A DNA stretch of 64,000 bases, from assembly GCA_964035795.1 (NCBI GenBank), contig OZ038326.1, positions 524,784-588,783 of the forward strand, given 5' to 3'. Each line of letters starts with the position of its first letter. Within the stretch, counting starts at the first letter, position 1. The stretch is from Pterobdella sp. o SKG-2022 (Eukaryota > Annelida > Clitellata > Hirudinida > Piscicolidae). The translations under genes were made by a program, and so were the position numbers. Shown here one piece after another: positions 11,904 to 23,500 of this stretch. The notes beneath the pieces are model-generated. The model saw nothing but the letters and a program-made list of their open reading frames with translations. It was not told the DNA's origin and did not search any database.

Positions 11904-14900
11904 TTAATTACAATATTTAGTTGAGTAAAATTTTTTGATACTCAAACTCCCAATGTTTATATTACCATTACAAAAACAACTAACTCTTTCAAAAATGAAG
12001 AATGGAATGAGAACAGAAGACTTGTTACTTGTAAAACACAGCCTTCGAAAAACACTTTTTGGTCTGGCATTATGTTCAAAGTGGAAAGTTAGAAAATTTT
12101 CTTCAACATGGTTTTTTTGGTACCTTGCACTCACAAGTATTTTTTGGGGGGGAGCGGTGAGAAGGTATTTGTCGTGGGTTGTAGCGTGTTCAGTTTTCGA
12201 CTGGCTCTGACTAAGAGAGGGGTAGAGATAACCATGCGTTGCTTCCTTTTCACTTTTTTTGTAATCATCTTCGTATAATTCATTGCTTTTGGTTAATCCA
12301 TTTTTATGCGTTTGTTTTTCATTGATGATAACATTCATGTTCATTTGTCCATACTTCTTTATCAAAACACGAAGCTCATCCGGGAAGAAATCTTGCGTGT
12401 TTTCTGCATTCTCATCATTATTATCATAAGAAATATTATTAACTACAACGTGGTAATAATAATGGTAAAGAAACGATACGATGAAAGCGACAACGATATC
12501 AAAAGTGTAGTGAGCATGGCCTGCAATGATAAGGAACATGCCCGCAAGACACACTGCCCAGGACAACAAGTGAAGTAGCCGCAAAGGAGTGTCTGCAAAT
12601 GAAGTTTTGTGGGATGGTTTTATATGGAGTAAATCACAATGCTTACTTAAGGAAACTTTAAAAGCATTGACAACACGTTTAATAGCAACATTCAAAAAGG
12701 TTCAATTAACAACATGAAAAATAAACCGTAAAAAAATATGAAAAAAATCAAAAACCAAAATACAGACATTGGTTGATGAAAAGGTTGGTGAGAGTGAGGG
12801 CTGCGGCATGGCCACTGAACATGTAATCTCCGCAAGTGTTGACCCCTCTAGAAGACATCCCGAACTTCGAGTACACGCCCCATGCCCGTTGCAGCTTCGA
12901 CCACACATTGTCGTCCAGCTTTAAATGTTTGGTGGGTTTTTTTATATGGTTTAGTATTGTTATGTTTCAGGCTTTTTGGTTTTTATGGAAAGTTTTTGAA
13001 TTCTGTTATTTTTCATTTTTGTCACATTCTGGAATATTTTCAAAAATTGAAACACTAAACACACAAATATCTTAAAAATTTAAAAAGCAGTTTTATCTCT
13101 ATAATTTCTATTACATAACTAAGATTAGTTGCAATTGCTAATTTCAAACGCAGGTGTGAACAAACATTAGGGCAATTTTTTATTAAAGATCGGAGCTTCC
13201 CATATTTTCAAAAAACCATTTTTTAATATTTTCCAAGTTTTTTGTACCAGTTAAATCTCTTTATAAACTTTGAAATAAAGATTTAAAAGCCGAAATAAAG
13301 GCTTTAAATTTATAATTGTTTGAGGAATGTGGAAGTAAGGGTACATATTTTGAATGCACTTTTGAGAAGCTACAAATTCTAAACATGTATGCAGCGTTTG
13401 AATTCGAAATTTAAATTTGATCAAAGTTCATGAATGAAACAAGTGAAAGATTGAAGAATTATATATAAAGTAAGAATAAATGTATAATAAATAAAATTAC
13501 AGCAGACTTGAGATTATAAAGATTATTTTTATGCCTATATTCTATAAATATGTAAACCTGATCCTAGTTATATAAAATTTCTTAGTTATTCAATTTTTTA
13601 GCGCAGTTTTAATTAGGATTTTCACAACTTAGTCACGAACCTAATAATACCTCGAAGACGTTTTTTAAATATTTTATATAAACACCAAATATTTTAATTA
13701 CTCAATAATCCAACACAAGTCAACTGCATGAAATGGTCTCTACAACTTATGAAGTGGAAGAAGTGAAGTATTGAGCATAAGAGGGAAGCTCAATTGAGGA
13801 GGTTAGAGGAAAACCACCTTGGAACAATACTGAAACCTAGCTGTTGGAACAGGAAAGATTGCTTTTACTATACTACAATACCTTTCAAAAAACCATGTGT
13901 ACTTTTTTATATTTTTAATTTTCTCGCTCAAAATGAGGTCATGAAAATATTTGTTTGAAAAAATTGCTTAAGGATTCAAAATGACATAATAATCTCAATA
14001 CAAACTACATAGTTCCTTCCTAATCGGTGGTTGATTGTGGAAGTTATACTTATAAGCTGAAGTTTTGCTTCTAGTAACTTCATTTTTAATGAGCTTTATT
14101 ATAGATACTAGTTGTGTTGTCTTCATAAGCTCTTGGAGCCTGGTAAGACATTAAAATAAAAAACAACAGGTGAAAACTAAATCTTAAGAAGCGGTGTCAA
14201 GTGTAGCTACCGAAACAAACACATAGTTCTGTCATACAGAGCGCTCAATTGATATATGATCACCTATGATTTTTTAGAATTTCCGTCAGGTTTCAATATT
14301 TCTATTAGAAATGCATATAAAATAAAATATTTTGTGTGTTCAAATGTTATGTTATAAATGAATAAAGTTTGTTTATCACTGCAGAGCCACAGGCTCCAAA
14401 GCCTTGTCTTTTACTGATATTCTAAATATAATAATTTACTTAGTACTGTTTCCATGGTTTCTTGCCGTTTTTTGCTTTTCCATACATATCACTTTTTGTA
14501 TGATCAAATAGAAAGACAAAAGAAGAGTTTGATAAAAGAAGAATGAAAGTAATAGTCTTCAAGACCACTTGAATCAAGATTTTCATTAAGAATATTGTAT
14601 TTGTTCGTCTTAGTAAGCTTGGTAAACTAACTACGTAATGATAGGATAATTTTTTGAAGTAATTATTTCTCAAGCCTAGCAGATCATTCTTTCAAATTTA
14701 GAATCTATTCTAGACTAAAATGAACCAAGTGAAAGTATTATGAATGAAGGAAGAAGAATTCTTCAAAAGTTTTTAAAACGCCTCCTGTGAATGTACATTG
14801 TAAATGGAACTTTTATTTTATAAATTGAATCTATTACTATTTAATAATGGTAGTTCTCTCTCTTAGCCTTCTAACAATTTTGAGTTGAAACCTATTTTTT

Positions 14901-17135
14901 AAACGTGAGTGAAGTTTACAATTTAATTAAATATAAATGAACTTAAAAAATTTCATTCAGACATATTCTTCTCACAATACTTGTGTCATTTGAAAATGAA
15001 TAGTAGAAATTTCAAAATCAGTATAACGCACCCTGATCGAAGAAATAAACAATTAACTAACAGCAAACCATCAAACTTGAGTTGCATTAATTAGAAATAT
15101 ACGAAATTTTATTGATATCTAGTTTCATTAGAATTCACTTTTCAACATTCACTGCATATCACCACCATTAGACCACCAGCACAAACTCAAAAATATGATC
15201 TCTGAACCACCATTCACCTGTGGGTCGCACAAGAGGTGGGGTGATGATACAGGAAGTGAAGTCACATAGAGGCATGGGCACCGAAAGAGGATGACTGTGC
15301 CGTAGATGATGAAGAACCTTCGGAGAATCACCAATCTAAGTGAGTTCGCCATGTTGAGTTAAATTTGCATTAAAACAAATCAAAAAATAAGTTTCACATG
15401 AGACAATCTAAATATAAAAAATTTCTTGTTGAAATTTCTGAAACTGACTTTATTTTTATACAGCATTAAGTTTGTGAGTCGTTTAGAATTTTTCCTAGAT
15501 TGGAATTTGAACCTTAAACCAACGACTCTGATACTCAGAAACCAGTGATAAAACTTTTAGACCAGCCTAAAGTTTTGGCTGAGATAAATATTTGATATGT
15601 ATTGATAAGAAGCTTGATAAGTCATTTTTAAGACAGCTTTATTCACAGCTGTTTTTTAAGCTGTACCTATGAATGGCTTTCTACTTTTTCAAAAAATTTC
15701 TGTGAATCATTTGAGATTTACTAATAACTACTTCTTATTGTAGGAGTTTTTTAACAAAAACCTCGGTAGTTTTAGTCGAATAAATACTTTGTGTTTTTTT
15801 CTCTGACTAATGTTACAAGCAATACTACGTCATCAACTTGTTAACAAATTTAATAATAAACGTGCACTATTACTAAACTTTGCTTCAGACTTCTTGCTAC
15901 TAAGTAGTAATGACCCTAGCCAGAAACTTCCCTGATTTACTCTTAATGAGAAGTATGATATAATATTAAAGTTTAGATAAATACCCGTCTTTAATCTGTA
16001 ATTATACATTCCATTCACTAAAAATTAGTCTCCAAAGATTATATAACAATTTAGCCATGGTTGGTATTCATTAGAACTACACTATTTCCCAAATGAAATA
16101 TGTTACACATTAAAAGGAACACTAACAATTATAAACAGTAAACGAAAATATTTAAAAGTGAAGAGCTTTGCAATTAATCTGCTAAAACTCATAATTGCAA
16201 ACTGGTGTTAGTGAGAAGGGCTAAAGTTTACGCTGAAGTCAATGCAGTGTACTTTGTTTGTCCAACCTTTATTTTATTTTGTACAAAGCTTTATGATAAT
16301 TATTTGAATACTGTGAATAAATTTTTATTTGAAATTAAAAAATTATTTTGAATGGATTTTCATTTTGTAAATGTTAAACTTGATAACAAAATTCAAGCGC
16401 CTTATCCTTAATGAATAAAATTAATTTGTTTTAAGTATTTTTGAGTTTATGGCTTTTGGCTTAATGGAGAGTATTTTTTAAAATTTAGTTGTTGAAATTA
16501 TTTTAAAAAATAATTATGAGGCAGAAATTAATAAAATAAAAGTGGATAGTGATTAAAAGGTTTAATTGAGGCTTGTTGGACATGTTGCTGAAAGATGTTG
16601 GTAGTTTAAGAAAAAATAGAAGTTATAATAAAAAAAAACAGCATAAGTTCAAAAAAACAGAAACACAAAATAATTCAAAGAGACAACATAAATAAAACGA
16701 AGAACAGCACAACGAACCGCACCTGTGTCTATGGAAGGCGAGTAGAGTGGCAAAGGCAACGACAAACGCGATAACAGTGGCTTCTGAGGCTTTGAAAGAC
16801 CATGAACGGAAAGAGATGTTATCGAGTAGAACGTCAGGCAGGGGAGGGTGTTTGTCCTTGTTGGGTGTTCTATCATGGATGACTACCACGATGAAGGAGT
16901 TCAAGAAGATCATCAAGGAAGAGTAGAGAAAGGAGATAAGAAGGGGGATGAAAGAGGAGGATGCCGGCGTGGTTTTGTTGCCCAAGTACCCGCTTGTGTA
17001 GTTTTTTTTGTTTTTCAATTTTTTCATCACTGACTCGTCACTACTTAATTTTTCGTCCATTTTTATTTGTTTCAAAAATTTCGAAATTTTGCGCAGTTTT
17101 GCAAAGATTTTTATTCTTTTAAAAACTTTGCGCAT
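11904..17135 (-). CDS. Sphingomyelin synthase family (SMS/SAMD8-like) phosphotransferase, 4 exons, about 456 aa
   Basis: Exons in transcript order: 17135-16723, 15335-15218, 12918-12768, 12592-11904; phases 2, 0 and 1 match at the three junctions. The enzyme family transfers phosphocholine (or phosphoethanolamine) from a phospholipid to ceramide on Golgi or plasma membranes and has six membrane helices. Exon 1 carries the first helices and the family signature HDRTPNKDKHPPLPDVLLDN. Exon 2 carries the D1/D2 region (RRFFIIYGTVILFRC, YVTSLPV). Exon 3 has motif D3 as CGDYMFSGHAAALTLT, with the catalytic His. Exon 4 has motif D4 as GHAHYTFDIVVA, with the other His and Asp of the catalytic triad. 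The D3 motif is SGHA where SGHT is usual. A C-terminal tail of about 140 residues is unlike relatives. There is no SAM domain upstream, which argues for SMS1/2-like over SMSr, but this is not certain. The start could also be a later ATG near 17060. Confidence 0.9.
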
Positions 17136-17719
17136 TACTACACTAGTTTAACTTTTTCGCATTTATATAAGCCTGCTTATTGATATGACAAGTATGTGTG
17201 TGCGTGTCCAAAAAATTAAAATGCTCACAAATTGAGTTTTTAAAGTTCAACTTTAAATGTTTATGTAATCTTATATCTTTGAAGTGGTTTGTACATCGAT
17301 ACATTGTCAAATCGATATGTGAACAACCAGGATATTGGAGAGTCAATAAAAACTTACCAAATACAAATCACATTAGGCTCGCTAAATCCTCTAATGTTAT
17401 AGTTTGTGAAATCGTGACAATTTGTCATTAAAGGCACTAAATTATGAAGAGACAATAGAGTTTTGAATGCATTTATAGTTTCTTCCAAAAATCACACTCA
17501 TGAATTATTTTTCAAAAACTTTTACAAACCCTGATTTGTTGTTTCCAAAAATTCAGGTTTCATAAATTATCTACACAACTTAAAACAGACTTACACAATG
17601 TGAAAGAGCTAAAAATATTTGGCGTTACAGAACATTTTTATTCCGTCGCCATAGAAACTTTCTAATCAATCGAAAGAGCTACGGCACTTTTTTGTAGTAC
17701 ACTTTGTTTCCAACTCAAT
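17136..17719. promoter_or_regulatory. Divergent intergenic region between sphingomyelin synthase and the 17720 gene
   Basis: The two start codons face away from each other, 584 bp apart, so both promoters must lie here unless non-coding first exons exist. The sequence is AT-rich, and I see no unambiguous core promoter motif. Confidence 0.4.
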
Positions 17720-20128
17720 ATGTCTAAACTTTTTCTGGGAGTACACGATACACCGTTGAAAAATTCCGAAGCAAAATGTCTCATGGAGAATTGGATAGAA
17801 GAAGTAGGCGATTTTAGACCATTGATATAGCTTCACTCACTACTCAATACAAGATATACCTTGGTATACACAACATAAAATATTATATTATCAACATTGC
17901 GAAGCAGGTACCATCTCATTGACACAATTTAAACGCTTCAGAGGGCTGTGGAAAAGCTGGACTTTGACAGGAAAGAGCCCACAGACTTTCAGGTGAACAA
18001 GGACAGGATCGTTGGAACACACAGAGGTAACCAGCCGCAAAATACACATTCAAAATTTTATAGTCACATTAGATCAGACAACTAGGTCTCAACTGATGAA
18101 ATCTTTGCATTGGAACATACTCTAGGTTGTTTCAGCCTTACAAAGCCTTTAATGAGAATAACTCACTATGTTAAGTAACTATGTTGGGTTTTAATACTTT
18201 CAGTTTCAAACTAATCCATGAGAAGCTTGAAAATGCAGTCATGCAATCATACGACTACCCGTGTTAACTAATTATGAAAACTCAAAAAAATAGCTATAAT
18301 CATTATATAACTATAATTATCAGATAATTATGACAGTTTTAAGAAACATTACAAGCTATTGAGAAATAATTAAAACTATGATCACTAATAACCTAATTTT
18401 GAATTTGAACTTGAGAAATATGAAGTTTTATTGAGTTCCAAAGATTTGTGATAGAATGTCAGACTCATGTGCAATTCAAAAACCTCGAATCACTTGTAAT
18501 CGTTGATAAATATTAATAATAATAAAAATAATAATAATAAATTTAGATACACATTATTTGATAGCTTGCGTTTGATTTGCTAAAAGCTGTGGCATTGAAG
18601 CTTGCAAACGTTGATGAATAATGAACTTCATTTCAGTGAGGTTCACCCATGTAAAGCAACGAGTGATTGATATATTCATGACATTCATACCTGATAATCG
18701 AACAATTCAAAACCGAACGATTGAATGACTCACAGGTCATAAGGCCTCTAGCAGCTTCCACGCGACTCACCAAAGGATGTAAACCAAACATCACAACCAC
18801 ACAATATTCCATCCCCCATAACCTCACCCTCATAACTTCATCCCTTCTTAAACCTCATTTCCAGGCTTGATATCATCAGTGTGTGAGAACCCCCTCGAAG
18901 ACCTCACAACCCATCTTGACGGCTACAGGCCTCCAGACGCCTTCACCAAACTTCCCAGTAGTACGTTTCGTTTGTGCGTTTGTTTCCAAGAAAATGTTTT
19001 ATTTTTACTTTTGCAGTATGTTTCTTTTATGTCTTTTTGTTGTTAGTTTGAAGGAGTCATTGACTTCTTTGTCGATTACCGCGGGCTTTTCATATGCATT
19101 TGGTGGTAGTAATGAAGAGCTGAAGCACGGAATGTTGAACATTTCAGGAACAAAAGCTGCCGCACTCCAGAAGATCTTTGTTGAAAAAGCCAAGTACGAT
19201 TGAGTTCCAAGATTAATTTCATAACAATTCCAATCGTATGAAATTCTTTTAACAGGAAAGAATTTCAGAAAGAAAAAGAAAGACAGAAGAAGGAGTTGAG
19301 AGAGGCGGAGCATGCGGCAAAGAAAGCTAACCTGGTGATCAAGCAAAAAGGGATCTGTCCCATAGCTAAAACTTTCGTGAGATTCTTAGTTATAACTAGA
19401 CTTAGCTGAAACTAATTTTAAAAGATATAAATTTAATGAAATTAAATCAAGCTATAAAATTGATGAATTGAGATTATGATTGTAGAAAGTTAGAGCAGAG
19501 TTTAAACTAGGTCTTAAACAACCCCAAACGCCACCAGAGGGCAGAGTTCGTGAATGAGCAACCTGTGACATTCTGGTCCAAGCACTCTAAGACTCCTTTG
19601 GTGACCTTTCATTTGACCCTACACAATAACGTTATCGCATTTCAAGAGATTTTTAAAACTATTTTATGAATATTTTACTCAGATTTTGTTTTTATTTATG
19701 AATTTAAAAATATCGATATAAAATTTTTTCGTAAAAGCTGGAATTCCGAAACTCTTCGTGCTTTTTGATATTTTTGCATAAGCTCTTTTGAGTAACTTCT
19801 CTAATAGAATTTCCTCAATGTTTTATGGTTTTATAAAATTTTCATTATAAAAAGTTCCTTTCTTTCAACAAAACCACAGTTATTTTTAACTACCAGAGTT
19901 CGTAAAAAACAGTTTTATAATTTTTTTTTCATGAAATTTAATTTTTTATTATAAAAAATAATTTTTATTATAAAAAATAATTTTTATTATAAAAAAATTA
20001 ATGAGTAATTCCAAACAAAATTAAAGGGAGTATCAAGGGCAGGAGACGTATCTTTCCGACGAAACACTTCCTTCTCCACCCCCATCCAACTCTCCTACAA
20101 CTCCCCGCCCAACTCCGTTTCCATGTGA
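17720..20128 (+). CDS. Small protein of about 207 aa, unrecognised; possibly a ciliary/axonemal microtubule-associated protein
   Basis: Seven exons keep phase throughout: 17720-17803, 17942-18026, 18865-18960, 19148-19193, 19256-19376, 19511-19600, 20027-20128. The protein begins MSKLFLGVHDTPLKNSEAKC, has a middle Lys/Glu-rich helical stretch (KKEFQKEKERQKKELREAEH) and ends with FRRNTSFSTPI and then a short Ser/Pro tail. Short multi-exon proteins with W-x-E-E near the start and an N-x-x-F-S-x-P-I style ending are common among axonemal microtubule inner proteins, so that is my best guess; I cannot name the family. A possible extra exon near 19050-19115 (frame FEGVIDFFVDYRGLF) breaks phase and was left out, though it may represent an alternative form. 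Confidence 0.6.
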
Positions 20129-20567
20129 ACGATATTTAAGATATTCAAGCTTTTTCGTTTTTTGTTTTTAAAGTAGGTTTTTTTTGTTGAGAATATATTT
20201 AAAAGTTTTTTAAACTCATTTTTAATACATTTTCTGTTACTTTTAGTTTTTGAATAAAGTATTTTTGGAAGCTTTCGAGTTAAAAAATTATAGGTTATTT
20301 CGAAAAGAAATGTTTCTCTAAACACGTGAGTTCATCAAAGTAAATTACTGGGTTTTGAGTCGATAAAAAATATGAGTTGTCTGCATGCCAAGATCCATCC
20401 TTATGATTGTTACATGCTTTTAACGAAATAATCCAATGAATTTAAACACGATTCGTTTAAAAGATAAAAAAAATTAACTAATAATGATTAATTAAAAATA
20501 ATACTTAGTAATATCATTTGGACAAATAATAGTTAAAAAAAAAATCATTCAAAACACTCTTCCAACA
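20129..20567. other. Convergent intergenic region
   Basis: AT-rich sequence between the stop of the plus-strand small gene and the stop of the minus-strand receptor gene. AATAAA at about 20256 could end the plus-strand transcript. No other feature is seen. Confidence 0.4.
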
Positions 20568-23500
20568 TCAGTCAATCTCTTCCTCCTCATCACCCAGCTG
20601 GAAGTTAGGTTTAAGTTCATACACTGAATAGATTTGAGACATGATGTAAGCTCCTCCAAAGAAGCAAGCGATACAGAAGACCCAGAAGAACATTTTGTCC
20701 AAAACCAGAGCTATGTGTCTCCAATCATCAACTATCTGAGAGGCAGGTTGAGAAGGTTGGAGTTTTGTAATGTGTTTTTTAGTTTATGTTCTCATATGAC
20801 TGTATCTCTTACATTTATTATTTTATTTTTTGTGTATAAATTAATTTTTTAAAGTATTAACTTGAAGTAATTCAAGTATTTCTAAAATAAATTCATGCTT
20901 AAAAGTGAAATGAAGCGACCTGTTTTTGATGTTGATTCTTCTTGAAATGCTGAGCGATAAAACTGACACTTTTGAAAGCGTTGATCATTTCTTTTGAATT
21001 GCGGTTTGAAGAAGCATGAGAGTGGTAGTTTGGAGGAGGATGTGGGTGGTAGTTTAGAAAAGGATGAGAGTGGTGGTTTGGGGGAGAATGAGGGTGGTGC
21101 TTTGGAAGAGGATGGGAGGGGTTGTTTGGAGAAATATATTGAGGGTTGTGTTGGCGAGGTCGGTGAAAATTTTGATATGAAGCTTGTTGTTGGTTGTTCT
21201 GAGAAGATTGGTGGTGGTTATGGAAGGAAAGCTTCTGGCGGTTGTTTTGGAGTGGTTGATGGTGGGTAGAAGATGTGCGACGGGAGTTTGGTTTGTTAAG
21301 AAGGTTGATGGAGGAATGTAAATGGTGGTTCTTACAGACATTATCAGTTAACTCAACATTCGAAGAAGATTGAGCATCAAAAAAAGTGAGAGGCGTGTTA
21401 TAAAAGTGATTTGGAGGATCAAAAAGCTGAAGATGGTTGTAAGGAGGAAGAAGATTTTGAAGGAGAGATTGTTGACGTGATATGAAAGGAGACTTATTGA
21501 TGAAGTTTGAATTGATGTGCTGCTCAAAAAGAGTCAGTTCGTTATGACACAAGCAGCATGTTTCAGTGGTAGAGCTGGAAAAACTGGAATTGGTGTGAGG
21601 TTTGTAGGCTTCTTGCATTTTATTTTGGTGGCGTGGTGAAAGGGTTTTTTGGCGGATTTGACTGGAGACTCTTGGAGAATTTTTTTTGAATGATGGTTCT
21701 TGATTTTTGAACTGTTCCAATGAAAAATTTTTTTTCTCAACTTGACGATTCCCTTTTGTCGCTCTATTTACCCTCAAAGCCTCCCTTCTTCTCAATTCAA
21801 TTTTGTTTTTATGTTTTTTATCATTTTTGTTTGGTTGCTTTAACAAGTCATGGCTTCTATATGAGTGAGCATATTTCTTGATGGGAGGGGTTTCAAGCAC
21901 GTGACACATGTCACAGTCATGCCAACACTCACAACCACAATCAAACTTCTCCACACTCCTACTGAAACAGTTACTGAAGGCGTATGAGCTGTTGAAATAA
22001 TATGACTCATCGTCGCTTTTTGAATAAAAATCAACTCTCTTGAAATCGAGGGCGGCTTGGTTGTTCATATTTGTGCATTCTTTCGAGAACTTGTATCTTC
22101 TATTGAAGTCATTGTACTCATCTGAATCACTTTCTCTCCCATGTAGATTTCTTATATGCTTTTCTCTTTTTGAATTTTTCTTCTCAGTATCGCCAGCTGA
22201 AAATGCATTGAGATAATTCTGATTGTTTAAATAGTTGGGAGAAAAATAAGAAAATTTATTTTTGAAGGAGGTGCTGGTTGCAGGGGAGGTGGTACTAGCG
22301 TCAAAAGAGCTTTGGCTGGAAAGCTCTTTAAAAATTATCTTTTCATTATTATTGATGGCACGTGATGCTATAAAAGGTGAGTTAAACTTGAAGTTATGGT
22401 TGGATGTGTGGGTGTTCGGTGTGCCATTGTAAACTGCTTCCGAGGTCTCTTCCTCTCTCACTGATGTTTGACACCATTTTAAGACCTTGTCATCACTTTT
22501 ATTCAAGTTATTGAGACTGGGTTTATGAGAATAAATGTGAAGATTTATATCAGAATCGTTATAAAAACATTTCTCCTCTGCAGTCTCAACCACTCCATTT
22601 GAAAGCTGTTTACGCAGTGTACCTCCTTTGTTGTGAGTGCTGATCAGATCTTTTGAGCCAAGTGATCCACTGTGCACTGGTTCACTGAATTTCAAAATGG
22701 GATCAAAACAAGCGGTGGGTGTCCACGGGATTAGAGATGGAGATTTGATTGGCTCAGCACTTTTGAAGGATCTAGTTATGCTTTGATTAGACACGTGATT
22801 TTTGTTTTTTTGACTCATTTCTTCACCACACTCATCATTATCTCCGCAAAAACAAAACAATGGAAAAGAAACTTTGAAATGGTTTGTAGGAATATCGAGC
22901 CTTAAAACAACAGGAAGCAGTTTGAAGAACAGGAAGCGACTCATGGGGGATATGTCGGAAAGTGGACCGGAAGAAGTACCTCTAAACCTGACGTTGAGAA
23001 TGAAGACGGTGACGAAGATGGAAAGTGTGACAAGGATCATGGTGAAGAGGAGAAACTTACCAATGAGTGGGATGACAAGGGAGGTTGGAGGAATGATGTC
23101 AGCCAACAAAAGCACAAACACCACTAGAGATAAGAGGATTGAGATGCTCAAAGCAATCTTTTCCCCACTGTCGGAGGGCAGGTGAAAGACAATGACAGTC
23201 ATAAAAGAGAGGACAGCACAGGGCAGAATAAGATTGACTGTGTGGAAAAGGGTCTTTCTCTGCATTGTCACCTGGAAGGTCACTTGAGGACGAAAGTTGT
23301 CATACCGTCTGGAAGCGTTAGTGACAATTTGTGGGTTCGTGTTGTTTTGGATGGATTGCACAATTTTGTTTAGTTGTTTTGTTTCATTGTAGAAATCATT
23401 TTCGTCGTAGTAATCCTGATTCAGTAGCCATTTAAATTTGTTGACGTCATCAAAGAGGTAGGGATGGCCGTTGTGCTGCTCGCTAGAATTTGTTATGCCG

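Noticed and set aside
19050..19115. Extra exon with frame FEGVIDFFVDYRGLF in the 17720 gene
   Set aside because: Any usable donor breaks the phase of the next exon; kept only as a possible alternative exon.
19936..19996. AT-rich repeats of about 19 bp as a CRISPR-like array
   Set aside because: Direct tandem AT repeat without spacers, in a eukaryotic intron of the 17720 gene.
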